Source of the DNA: Effrenium voratum
Lineage: Eukaryota > Sar > Dinophyceae > Suessiales > Symbiodiniaceae
DNA: 64,000 bases
Assembly (NCBI GenBank): GCA_963377175.1
Contig: CAUJNA010000508.1
Location: forward strand, 92,501 to 156,500
Direction of reading: 5' to 3'
Shown: in pieces, positions 11,080 to 22,439 of the stretch
Position numbering within the stretch: position 1 is the first letter of the stretch
Layout: the number at the start of each line of letters is the position of its first letter
Notes under the pieces: model-generated
Seen by the model: the letters and a program-made list of their open reading frames with translations, nothing else
The model's database searches: none
What the model was told of the DNA's origin: nothing
Made by a program: the position numbers and the translations under genes

Positions 11080-14000
11080 TTCATGACTCTTCCATTACTC
11101 TCCATTTCTGTTCTTGTCGGGATGAAGAGCACCATTCCTAAAGTTGTAACAGGTTTTCTCTTGTTAATGTTTTGTTCCTTGACGCCAACAAAGAATCATC
11201 CCTCACGGTTTGGCATGCCCTAGTCCAATTACGTCAAGCAAGCCCAACTTTTGCCCTTCGAGCCGACAGCTAGCGGAGGAGCGCAGCCCACCGCCGGCCG
11301 CTGAGTTGCCGCGAAAGGCGGAGGAGGCCCGCCAGACCAGAATTGGGGCGGCCAACCGTTCGTCGAAAGGGTCATCAACCAAATCAGTCTGACAACAAGA
11401 ATGAGCGCGGATGGCTCGCACTGTCGGCAAAGCACCACGCTCTTGAAAATGATTCCGGTCCATGAAACCATTGTGCCTACGTGTCGCTCGTTCAGCTACA
11501 CGCCCTGAAAGGTGTAGAGCCGTGCTACCATCTCAAAGCACATCCTGTTGTCTTGCGGGACCATGAGGTCAAGGGGTCATGTACATGCACAGGCAAACAC
11601 AAACTGAATTACGAGGTTTCTATACAAAACGCACAAACGTACATTGGGCTTTATATCCAGCAGTCATGCACAACCTACACAGTGCTAATTTGGTTGTCTT
11701 GACATTGCTAAAGTGAGTCTGCCATTCTTCCCATTGCTGCTTCATGACTCTTCCATTACTCTCCCTTTCTGTTCTTGTCGGGATGAAGAGCACCATTCCT
11801 AAAGTTGTAACAGGTTTCTCTTGTTAATGTTTTGTTCCTTGACGCCAACAAAGAATCATCCCTCACGGTTTGGCATGCCCTAGTCCAATTACGTCAAGCA
11901 AGCCCAACTTTTGCCCTTCGAGCCGACAGCTAGCGGAGGAGCGCAGCCCACCGCCGGCCGCTGAGTTGCCGCGAAAGGCGGAGGAGGCCCGCCAGACCAG
12001 AATTGGGGCGGCCAACCGTTCGTCGAAAGGGTCATCAACCAAATCAGTCTGACAACAAGAATGAGCGCGGATGGCTCGCACTGTCGGCAAAGCACCACGC
12101 TCTTGAAAATGATTCCGGTCCATGAAACCATTGTGCCTACGTGTCGCTCGTTCAGCTACACGCCCTGAAAGGTGTAGAGCCGTGCTACCATCTCAAAGCA
12201 CATCCTGTTGTCTTGCGGGACCATGAGGTCAAGGGGTCATGTACATGCACAGGCAAACACAAACTGAATTACGAGGTTTCTATACAAAACGCACAAACGT
12301 ACATTGGGCTTTATATCCAGCAGTCATGCACAACCTACACAGTGCTAATTTGGTTGTCTTGACATTGCTAAAGTGAGTCTGCCATTCTTCCCATTGCTGC
12401 TTCATGACTCTTCCATTACTCTCCCTTTCTGTTCTTGTCGGGATGAAGAGCACCATTCCTAAAGTTGTAACAGGTTTTCTCTTGTTAATGTTTTGTTCCT
12501 TGACGCCAACAAAGAATCATCCCTCACGGTTTGGCATGCCCTAGTCCAATTACGTCAAGCAAGCCCAACTTTTGCCCTTCGAGCCGACAGCTAGCGGAGG
12601 AGCGCAGCCCACCGCCGGCCGCTGAGTTGCCGCGAAAGGCGGAGGAGGCCCGCCAGACCAGAATTGGGGCGGCCAACCGTTCGTCGAAAGGGTCATCAAC
12701 CAAATCAGTCTGACAACAAGAATGAGCGCGGATGGCTCGCACTGTCGGCAAAGCACCACGCTCTTGAAAATGATTCCGGTCCATGAAACCATTGTGCCTA
12801 CGTGTCGCTCGTTCAGCTACACGCCCTGAAAGGTGTAGAGCTGTGCTACCATCTCAAAGCACATCCTGTTGTCTTGCGGGACCATGAGGTCAAGGGGTCA
12901 TGTACATGCACAGGCAAACACAAACTGAATTACGAGGTTTCTATACAAAACGCACAAACGTACATTGGGCTTTATATCCAGCAGTCATGCACAACCTACA
13001 CAGTGCTAATTTGGTTGTCTTGACATTGCTAAAGTGAGTCTGCCATTCTTCCCATTGCTGCTTCATGACTCTTCCATTACTCTCCCTTTCTGTTCTTGTC
13101 GGGATGAAGAGCACCATTCCTAAAGTTGTAACAGGTTTTCTCTTGTTAATGTTTTGTTCCTTGACGCCAACAAAGAATCATCCCTCACGGTTTGGCATGC
13201 CCTAGTCCAATTACGTCAAGCAAGCCCAACTTTTGCCCTTCGAGCCGACAGCTAGCGGAGGAGCGCAGCCCACCGCCGGCCGCTGAGTTGCCGCGAAAGG
13301 CGGAGGAGGCCCGCCAGACCAGAATTGGGGCGGCCAACCGTTCGTCGAAAAGGGTCATCAACCAACTCAGTCTGACAACAAGAATGAGCGCGGATGGCTC
13401 GCACTGTCGGCAAAGCACCACGCTCTTGAAAATGATTCCTGTCCATGAAACCATTGTTCCTACGTGTCGCCCGTTCAGCTACACGCCCTGAAAGGTGTAG
13501 AGCTGTGCTACCATCTCAAAGCACATCCTGTTGTCTTGCGGGACCATGAGGTCAAAGGGTAATGTACATGCACAGGCAAACACAAGCTGAATTGCGAGGT
13601 TTCTATACAAAACGCACAAACGTACATTGGGCTTTATATCAAGCAGTCATGCATAACCTACACAGTGCTAATGTGGTTGTTTTAACATTCCAAAAGTGAG
13701 TCTGCCATTCTTCCCATTTCTGTTTCATGACCCTGCCATTACTCTCCATTTCTGTTCTTGTCGGGATGAAGAGCACCATTCCTAAAGTTGTAACATGTGT
13801 TCTCTTGTTGATGTTTTGTTCCTTGACGCCAACAAAGAATCATCCCTCACGGTTTGGCATGCCCTAGTCCAATTACGTCAAGCAAGCCCAACTTTTGCCC
13901 TTCGAGCCGACAGCTAGCGGAGGAGCGCAGCCCACCGCCGGCCGCTGAGTTGCCGCGAAAGGCGGAGGAGGCCCACCAGACCAGAATTGGGGCGGCCAAC

Positions 14001-14238
14001 CGTTCGTCGAAAGGGTCATCAACCAACTCAGTCAGATAACAAGAATGAGCCCGGATGGCTCGCACTGTCGGCAAAGCACCACGCTCATGAAAATGAATGC
14101 AGTCTGCCCGTTCAGCTATACGCCCTGAAAGGTTTAGGGCTGTGCTACCATCTCAAAGTACATTCTGTTGTCTTGCGTTAACGTGAGGTCAAATGGTCAT
14201 GTCCATGCATGCAAACACAAACTAATTTTCGAGGTTTC

Positions 14239-14240
<2 letters not shown>
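11080..14240 (+). repeat. Tandem array of ~660-bp units (about 4.7 copies)
   Basis: The same frames and sequence recur at offsets of 660, 661, 661 and 662 bp (landmarks 11,203, 11,863, 12,524, 13,185, 13,847). The first three units are nearly identical, the fourth has a few changes, and the fifth is more diverged and ends at the poly-A run at 14,243. Each unit carries the family core CGCTGAGTTGCCGCGAAAGG (near 11,299, 11,959, 12,620, 13,281, 13,943). The 60-99 codon frames in each unit are repeat copies. I see no transposase or reverse transcriptase. Confidence 0.95.

Positions 14241-14242
<2 letters not shown>

Positions 14243-14270
<28 letters not shown>
14243..14270 (+). repeat. Poly-A tract of 28 A
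   Basis: Uninterrupted A run at the junction between the last 660-bp unit and the palindrome. The matching place in the opposite palindrome arm (about 16,130-16,145) has only AAACAAAACAAG on the complementary strand, so the tract expanded or was acquired in one arm only. Confidence 0.95.
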
Positions 14271-14271
<1 letters not shown>

Positions 14272-16140
14272 AAGCATATATTTGGCTCCGTAGTGACAAC
14301 TTAGCATCATTTTAGTAATGGTGTTAGTTTGGGCCCAGATGCCCCGTTGAGACACTGCAACTCAGCAACATAATTGCTTCTTTCCACCAATAAAAACATG
14401 TTGTTAGACAGGACGCGACAGAAAACCCCAAAATTATGGAGGCCTTACCTCAAAGGAAAAGTTCAAACCCTCTGGTGATGCAGCTGCTGCCTTTTTGTCC
14501 ATGCTCATGTACCCTGCTCATGTCTTGCCTTTCTTTTCTCATTCAGTATGCACGCATTTTGACGGAGTCTCTCTGGATCTCCCATTACCCAATTCAAAAG
14601 TAGTATATACTAAACTTGACCACTCAGTTTATTCCAGTGCCAAAATGTTTTTTGGAGGTTAAGATATTCTCGACCTCGGCCTACTATTCGATGTTGGCAT
14701 TATCGAGCATCTTTTTCATTCCGTCCATTTTCTCATTTCTGTTTTCTGACTCTTCCATTGCTTTCCATGTCTGTTCTTGGCGGGAAACATGTTTTCTCTT
14801 GTGGTAATATGCTCGGTTCCCTGATGGCAAAGAATCATCCCTCGCGGTTTGGCATGCCCTAGTCCAATTAGGTGAGGCCCAACTTTTGCGCTTCGAGCCG
14901 ACAGCTAGCGGAGGAGCGCAGTACACCGCCGGCCGCTGAGTTGCCGCGAAAGGCGGAGGAGGCCCACCAGGCCAGAATTGGGGCGTTCGTCGAAGGGTCA
15001 TCAAGCAAATCAGTCTGATAACAAGAATGAGCGCGGATGGCTCGCACTGTCGGCAAAGCACCACGCTCATGAAAATCAATCCAGTCCGCCCGTTCAGCTA
15101 TACGCCTGAATGTGCATGGATAGGAGCATTTGACCTCATGTTAACGCAAGACAACATAATGTGCTTTGAGATGGTGGCACAGCCCTAAACCTTTCAGGCG
15201 TATAGCTGAACGGGCGGACTGGATTCATTTTCCATTGCGTGGTGCTTTGCCGACAGTGCGAGCCATCCGCGCTCATTCTTGTTATCAGACTGATTTGGTT
15301 GATGACCCTTTCGACGAACGGTTGGCCGCCCCAATTTTGGCCTGGTGGGCCTCCTCCGCCCTTCGCGGCAACTCAGCGGCCGGCGTTGCGCTGCGCTCCT
15401 CCGCTAGCTGTCGGCTCGAAGCGCAAAAGTTGGGCCTCACCTAATTGGACTAGGGCATGCCAAACCGCGAGGGATGATTCTTTGCCATCAGGGAACCGAG
15501 CATATTACCACAAGAGAAAACATGTTTCCCGCCAAGAACAGACATGGACAGCAATGGAAGAGTCATAAAACAGAAATGATAAAATGGAAGGAAATGAAAA
15601 GGAAAAGGACAAGAGAAATGGAAGAGACATGGTTGAATGTTTAGGCATGTTCAGACACCCATAGAAGCACTCCGTACAGTGTGCATCAATGCTTGATAAT
15701 GCTAACATCGAATAGTAGGCCGAGGTCGAGAATATCTTAACCTCCAAAAAAACATTTTGGCACTGGAATAAACTGAGTGGTCAAGTTTAGTATATACTAC
15801 TTTTGAATTGGGTAATGGGAGATCCAGAGAGACTCCGTCAAAATGCGTGCATACTGAGTGAGAAAAGAAAGGCAAGACATGAGCAGGGTACATGAGCATG
15901 GACAAAAAGGCAGCAGCTGCATCACCAGAGGGTTTGAACTTTTCCTTTGAGGTAAGGCCTCCATAATTTTGGGGTTTTCTGTCGCGTCCTGTCTAATAAC
16001 ATGTTTTTATTGGTGGAAAGAAGCAATTATGTTGCTGAGTTGCAGTGTCTCAACGGGGCATCTGGGCCCAAACTAACACCATTACTAAAATGATGCTAAG
16101 TTGTCACTACGGAGCCAAATATATACTTGTTTTGTTTAAT
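14271..16140. repeat. Long palindrome, arms ~0.85-0.95 kb
   Basis: The left arm (about 14,271-15,110) is repeated in inverted orientation as the right arm (about 15,197-16,135), apparently at well over 95% identity. The right arm has about 90 extra bases near 15,575-15,690. The short spacer (15,111-15,197) is itself an inverted copy of about 14,131-14,209. Both arms carry the family core of the 660-bp array. Mirror-image frames (14,684-15,079 minus, 15,239-15,568 plus) are repeat copies, not genes. Confidence 0.92.
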
Positions 16141-16329
16141 AGAAACCTCGAAAATTAGTTTGTGTTTGCACGTGCATGGACATGACCATTTGACCTCATG
16201 TTAACGTAAGACAACAGAATGTATTTTGAGATGGTAGCACAAACACCAACTAAATTACGAGGTTTCTGATATAGAAAGCACAAATATATATTGGGCTGGG
16301 CTCTATAATGACAGCTTAGCATTATTCCC

Positions 16330-16930
16330 AACAGCGATCAGATGTTGGGTTACAATCTCTCTTAGCAGGGTCGAGTGGCGGTGTTTTTTGAGAATTTTTC
16401 AAAATGCACGGAGGGGGCGCGATCCGGAACGGGGTACGCAATCCGGAACGCGCGGGGGCACGATCCGGAACGGGGTACGCAATCCGGAACGGGGGAGGGG
16501 GCGGTGCTTTTTGTGAGAACTTTAAAAAATGTCAGGGTGGGGGGCGGGTGGTGCGCGATCCGGAACGGGTTACGCAATCCGGAACGGGGGGGAAGAGTAG
16601 GGGTGGCGGTGCTTCTTGTGAGAACTTTGTGAAAATGTAAGGCGCGGGGGGTCTGGAAACGGGGTACGCAATCCGGAACCCCGGGGGGACACAATCCGGG
16701 GTACGCAATCCGGAACGGGGAGAGGGCGTAGGGGGGGGGGGCGGTGCTTTTTGTCAGAAGTCTGGAAAATGTAAGGGGGGAGGGGGGGCGCGATCCGGAA
16801 ACGGGGCACGCAATCCGGAACGCGGAAGGACACGATCCGGAACGGGGTGCGCAATCCGGAAGGGGGTAGGGGGGTGGTGGCGCGATCTGGAACGGGGTAC
16901 TAGCCATCCGGAACGGGGCATTCTGGAAGA
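16330..16930 (+). repeat. GC-rich CCGGAACGGGG array 1
   Basis: Degenerate units of about 100-130 bp alternate GATCCGGAACGGGGTACGCA, ATCCGGAACGGG, a G-run and a GGTGCTTTTTGTGAGAACTTT..AAAATGTAAGG phrase. The array starts with the leader CCAACAGC...CAGATGTTGGG...TCTCT..TAGCAGGGT, shared with array 2. Long frames (RNGVRNPERxG) come from the motif. Confidence 0.9.
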
Positions 16931-17571
16931 GGTGGGTTCAGGCGGGGGCGTAGGGCTGCTTTTTTAAGATGTTTTTGAGAATTTTGGAAAATGTAAATGC
17001 GTTGGAATATGTAAGTGCGGGTGCGGGGGGCAGCAAGGAACAGGGGAAGCAGGCAGGGGAGGTGGCGCTGCACGGGGCCCCTGAAAACGCTGGCTATATT
17101 GTACAAATTCTGAGGCCCCCAAATTGCGCTGTCTCAGTTGCTGACATTTCGTGAATCATTTCTGCTAATCGCTGCTACTCTCCGACTGCTGCAAACTATG
17201 CAAGGCCTGCAACACGGCACGGGGGGAGACAAACTTAAACCTTTAAGCTTCTACCTGTTGCCCGTCAAAATCTTAAGGGTTTTTGTTTGCCCCAACTCTC
17301 GCGCGCGTACGCTCACCAGCGATGTCTGGAGCCAATGCTTTGCTTAATTACAAGCATAATAGCTGAGTCTGAGTAATCTTGCCTTCTATAGGAAAACAAA
17401 TAAGACACACAACTTGTGGGGCTGCTTGTAGCCACAACCTGACGTGCTCCGAAAAATTAGGGGTCGGAAGGCGACAGCCAAATTCTTGCTCACGGGCCTT
17501 TATGCTTTTGTGGATATGGGGATGAATCTTAATCTATGGTTGTTCAATTTGTGGAGCAGCTTTTGGCACCA
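16931..17571. other. No gene recognised
   Basis: Unique sequence between repeat blocks. No motif recognised. Confidence 0.4.
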
Positions 17572-18013
17572 CAATAGTTTCAAGACTCATTAACCCATTG
17601 TTCTTCACCATTGTGTTAACATGCTGTAGTTTAAAGAATCTTTGGCGAAGGTGTGAACCACCAATGTTGCAACATTTCTTACAGGCACGGTTTTCAGCAT
17701 CATTGCTTCAACCTACCCTAACCCATAGAAACTTGTCACCATTCACGTATGGGTGCCGGGCCCCGGTATGACCGGGCCCCAGTCAGGCTTGACCGGAGCC
17801 CGGTCTGGACCGGCAATGGTTTCAAGACTCATTGATCCATTGTTCTTCACAATTGTGTTGACATGCTGTAGTTTAAAGAATCTTGGACGAAGGTGTTAAC
17901 CCCAATGTTGCAACGTTTCTTCAACAGGCATGGTTTTCAACATCGTTGCTTCAACATATCCTAACCCATGGAAACTTGTCACCATTCACGTATGGGTACC
18001 GGGCCCCGGTATG
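17572..18013 (+). repeat. Two direct copies of a ~200-bp segment
   Basis: About 17,572-17,770 and 17,815-18,013 share the phrases TTTCAAGACTCATT, GACATGCTGTAGTTTAAAGA or its variant, and GTATGGGT(A/G)CCGGGCCCCGG, with an offset of about 243 bp. The intervening 45 bp is made of GACCGG / CCCGGTC self-complementary pieces. Confidence 0.85.
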
Positions 18014-18552
18014 TCAAGCCTGCTCAGAGTGCCCGGCAGGACATAATGATGGATGCTACTATGGACCGGAGGCCTTTCTACTTGTACAGAAAACTGTTTT
18101 GTTCTTTTTGTTTCTTGCAATATCCACCGGGGCTGCAGGGGCTTTGTGCCGTGCATCATTCTGCCAAGATATGTGCATGGCTGGTTGTCGCAACATGTCG
18201 CAACTAGGGAATTCCTTTGGCGGATTTAAGATCCTTTTGAAGTGGGGCGATAAGAAGCCAGCCGGCCACAAAGGGCTCCTCAACATGGACACTTGCGCGA
18301 TGCACTTTTCTCAGGGGGGACTTTTTGTTGTGGCCCTCTTTAGTCAGGGGCGATTGAAGTTGACAATGCAACAGATGCAAAACGTATGTTCAGTTTCAGT
18401 CTGCCGGCAAGTTTGTGCACTCTATTTGAAGGGCGCCGCCCTGGCACCTCTGCAAAATCTATTCTTTAAGCATGTGTCTGCTACTGCCGGAAGCGGCTCC
18501 AAGGGTGGACGCCAAAAACAACGCGTCGTCCTCAAGCCAACGATCCCTTGTT
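18014..18552. other. No gene recognised
   Basis: The downstream part of a 235-codon plus-strand frame (17,883-18,590) runs here, but its beginning lies in the direct repeat and its end in an array leader. Apart from a cysteine-rich look it has no recognisable domain. Confidence 0.35.
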
Positions 18553-19395
18553 CCCAACAGCCTCCAGATGTTGGGTTACAGTCTCTCTAGCAGGGTTAAG
18601 TGGCGCGGCTTTTTTTAAATAAATTTTGGAAATAAGGGTTTGTTGGGGGGGGGGATCTGGAACGGGGTACGCAATCCGGCACGGGTAGGAGGGGGAGGGG
18701 GGGTGGGTTGCTTTTTTCAGAAAGTTTGGAAAACGCAACGGTTGATTGGGGGGGCGCTATCCGGAACGGGGTACGCAATCCGGAACGGGTTGGAGGGGGG
18801 GGGTGGGGGCGCTGAATTTTCAGAAATGTTGAAAAATGTAAGAGTTTGTGTAAGGGTTTGTGTAAGGGTTTGTTGGCGGGGCGCGATCCGGAACGGGGGA
18901 GGGGGTGGCGCTGCTTTTTCAGAAATGTTGGAAACGCAAGGGTTTATTGGGGGCGCGATCCGGAACGGGGCGGGATCCGGAACGGGGCGCGCAATCCGGA
19001 ACGAATAGAAAGAGGGGGTGGCGCTGCTTTTTTGAGATGTGTTGGAGATGCAAGGGTTTGTTGGGGCGGGGGGGGCGCGATCCGGAACGGGGTACGCAAC
19101 CCGGAACGGGTAGAAGTCGAGGGGGGGTGGCGCTGCTTTTTGTTGCGAAAGTTTGGAAATGCAGGGGCTTATTGGGGGAAGCGCGGCGCTACGCAATGGG
19201 GAACGGGTAGGAGGGGAAGGGGGGTGGCACGTTTTAAAAATGTAAGGGTTTGTTGGGGGGGAGGGGGGGGTGATCCGGAACGGGGTGCGCAATCCGGAAC
19301 GGGCAGGAGGGGGAGGGGGGTGGCGCTTCTTTTTTCCTGAAGCGCAAGGGCTCGGAAGGGGGCTGCGAACCGGAACGGGGCGCGCTATCCGGAAC
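18553..19395 (+). repeat. GC-rich CCGGAACGGGG array 2
   Basis: Same motif set and leader as array 1 (CCCAACAGC...CAGATGTTGGG...CTCTAGCAGGGT...AGTGGCG), with units of roughly 110-140 bp each ending in a G-run and GGTGGCGCTGCTTTTT. Shared leaders mean both arrays have the same defined left boundary. Confidence 0.9.
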
Positions 19396-19600
19396 GCTTG
19401 GCCACCCAGCCGCTCTGTCGCTCATCCACTTAGCCACTTAGCCACTCAGCCGTTCAAGCCACTCATCCAGGTCGCTCATCCACGTAGCCGCTCAGCCACT
19501 CAGCCGCTCGGTCGTTCATCCGCCTAGCCAGCCACCCAGCCACTCAGCCACTCATTCAGCCACTTGTCCGCTCAGCCACTCAGCCACGGTTAAGTGGCTA
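19396..19600 (+). repeat. Short tandem repeat of CACTCAGCCGCT-like units
   Basis: Degenerate 12-16 bp units (CACTCAGCC, GCTCAGCCA, CACTTAGCCA) over about 200 bp. Confidence 0.85.
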
Positions 19601-20184
19601 AGTGGCTGCGCGTGTTTTTTTCATCTAAGTGGCTAAACCGACCCGTGCTGCGCAAACACTCGGCGTCCATGTGTCTTGGAGCTCTATTAATGGATGTGTT
19701 AGACAACGTCTTGTGATCAACATGCTTAGCACCGTGGCTAGTTCGTTGACTTCGCCCGGCCAGAAGGGGGGAGGGGTGTGGCCGGACGGAACCAGATGTT
19801 CGCACTGCGTAAAAATATATTGTTTAAACATAGTTAGACATCTCACGTCTGGGTATTCTCCGCATGGGAAAGAGGGAGGGAGGGAGGGAGGGAGGGAGGG
19901 AGAGGGAGGGAGGGAGGGAGAGGGAGGGAGGGAGAGGGAGCGTTTTGGAGGGTTCAGGTTGAGCGCAGAGCCTCCTAACGTATTTCGGCAAAGTTCTTGC
20001 CGCGCACCAACTAGCAAAGAAACACGCGTTTCCGCTGTTCCTTGAAAATATGTGATTTCCGCTCTTAACTGTCAGCTTCATGCGCCAGGCGCATTGCTGC
20101 AAGCGCTACCCAATTTGATGCAAAAGGGCGCTGAGTTTAGTGGCGCTAGGTTATGGTGTAGCTGTTGGGTTGCAATGCTTGGTT
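19601..20184. other. No gene; contains a GGGA microsatellite
   Basis: (GGGA)n occupies about 19,870-19,940. The rest shows nothing recognisable. Confidence 0.5.
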
Positions 20185-22300
20185 AATTATGGTGTTAGTT
20201 TGGGCCCAGATGCCCCGTTGAGACACTGCAACTCAGCATTCCACCAATGAGAACATGTTATTACACAGGACGCGACAGAAAACCCCAAATTTACCGAGGC
20301 CTTACCTCAAAGGAAAAGTTCACTCCACCTCGGCCTATTATTCGATCTTAGCATTCTCCGGCCATCGTGCGCACTGCACAGAGTGCTTATATGGGTGTCT
20401 TAACATGCCTAAATGCCTAAACATTCGACATCATTCGACCATTTCTCTTCCACTCTTGTCCTTTTCTTTTGTTTTTTCTTCCATTTTCTCGTTTCTGTTT
20501 CATGACTCCTCCATTGCTTTCCATGTCTGTTCTTGGCGGGAAGCATGTTTTCTCTTGTGGTAATATGCTCGGTTCCCTGATGGCAAAGAATCATCCCTCA
20601 CGGCTTGGCATCCCCTAGTCCAATTAAGTGAGACCCAACTTTTGCGCTTCGAGTCGCCAGCTAGCGGAGGAGCGCAGCGGGGATGGGGTTTAGAAGATCC
20701 CGAAGAGGTTCTGAAGGGGTCTGACCGCTTCCCGGCGCCGAGGCGAATTTCTTGCCCTTCTTTTCTCATTCAGTGTGCGCACGCATTTTGATGGAGTCTC
20801 TCTGGAACTCCCAACTAAAATTGACCACTCAGTTTATTCCAGTTCCAAAATTGATTTTTTGGGTTGAGATATTCGCGACCTCGGCCTATTATTCGATCTT
20901 AGCATTCTCCGGCGCTCGTGCGCACTGTACAGAGCGCTTACATGGGTGTCTTAACATGCTTAAATGCCTAAACATTCGACATCATTCGACCATTTATCTT
21001 CCATTTATCTTGTCCTTTTCTTTTGTTGTTTCTTCCATTTTCTCGTTTCTGTTTCATGACTCTTCCATCGCTTTCCATGTCTGCTCTTGGCGGGAAACAT
21101 GTTTTCTCTTGTGGTAATATGCTCGGTTCCCTGATGGCAAAGAATCATCCCTCACGGCTTGGCATCCCCTAGTCCAATTAAGTGAGACCCAACTGTTGCG
21201 CTTCGAGCCGCCAGGTAGCGGAGGAGCGCAACGCAACGCCGGCCGCTGAGTTGCCGCGAAAGGCGGAGGAGGCCCACCAGGCCAGAATTGGGGCGGCCAA
21301 CAGTTCGTCGAAAGGGGTCATCAAACAATTCAGTCTGATAACAAGAATGAGCGCGGATGGCTCGCACTGTCGGCAAAGCACCACGCTCTTGAAAATGAAT
21401 CCTGTCCATGAAACCATTGTGCCTACGTGTCGCCCGTTCGGCCACACGCCCTGAAAGGTGTAGAGCTGTGCTACCATCTCAAAGCACATCCTGTTGTCTT
21501 GCGGGACCATGAGGTCAAGGGGTCATGTACATGCACAGGCAAACACAAACTGAATTACGAGGTTTCTATACAAAACGCACAAACGTACATTGGGTTTTAT
21601 ATCCAGCAGTCATGCACAACCTACACAGTGCTAATATGGTTGTCTTAACATTGCTAAAGTGAGTCTGCCATTCTTCCCATTTCTGTTTCATGACTCTTCC
21701 ATTACTCTCCCTTTTTGTTCTTGTCGGGATGAAGAGCACCATTCCTAAGGTTGCAACCTGTTTGTCTTGTGGATGTTTTGTTCCTTGATCCCTCACGGTT
21801 TGGCATGCCCTAGTCCAATTACGTCAAGCAAGCCCAACTTTTGCCCTTCGAGCCGACAGCTAGCGGAGGAGCGCAGTACACCGCCGGCCGCTGAGTTGCC
21901 GCGAAAGGCGGAGGAGGCCCACCAGGCCAGAATTGGGGCGGCCAACCGTTCGTCGAAAGGGTCATCAACCAAATCAGTCTGATAACAAGAATGAGCGCGG
22001 ATGGCTCGCTGTCGGCAAAGCACCACGCTCTTGAAAATGAATCCTGTCCATGAAACTATTGTGCCAACGTGTCGCCCGTTCAGCTACACGCCCTGAAAGG
22101 TGTAGATCTATGCTACCATCTCAAAGCACATCCTGTTGTCTTGCGGGACCATGAGGTCAAGGGGTCATGTACACGCACAGGCAAACACAAACTGAATTAC
22201 AAGGTGTCTATACAAAACACAAGGGTATATTGGGCTCTCTATCAAGCATTCATGCACTGTACACAGTGCATCGCAGTTCCTATGTGCATGTCTCAACATT
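20185..22300 (+). repeat. Scattered direct copies of the 660-bp/palindrome family
   Basis: 20,185-20,690 and 20,755-21,240 match parts of the palindrome arm (GTTAGTTTGGGCCCAGATGC, TTCTTGGCGGGAA...CATGTTTTCTC). 21,240-22,300 matches 660-bp units, with cores near 21,245 and 21,891. One copy has lost the middle of the unit near 20,690. Confidence 0.85.
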
Positions 22301-22439
22301 CCTAAAGTGACTCTGCAATGTCTTCCCATTTCTGTTTCATGACTCGTCCATTCCTGTCCATGTTTGTTCTTGGCGGGATGACAAGCACCATTCCCATCTT
22401 TAGCATGTTCGCTCTTGTGGTTGATGGCAGCAGTACTCA

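Noticed and set aside
16362..16907. 181-codon Pro/Arg-rich frame
   Set aside because: Entirely the CCGGAACGGGG array read on the minus strand.
17883..18590. 235-codon Cys-containing frame, the longest host frame outside simple repeats
   Set aside because: Starts in a direct repeat and ends in an array leader; no domain; codon pattern not convincing.
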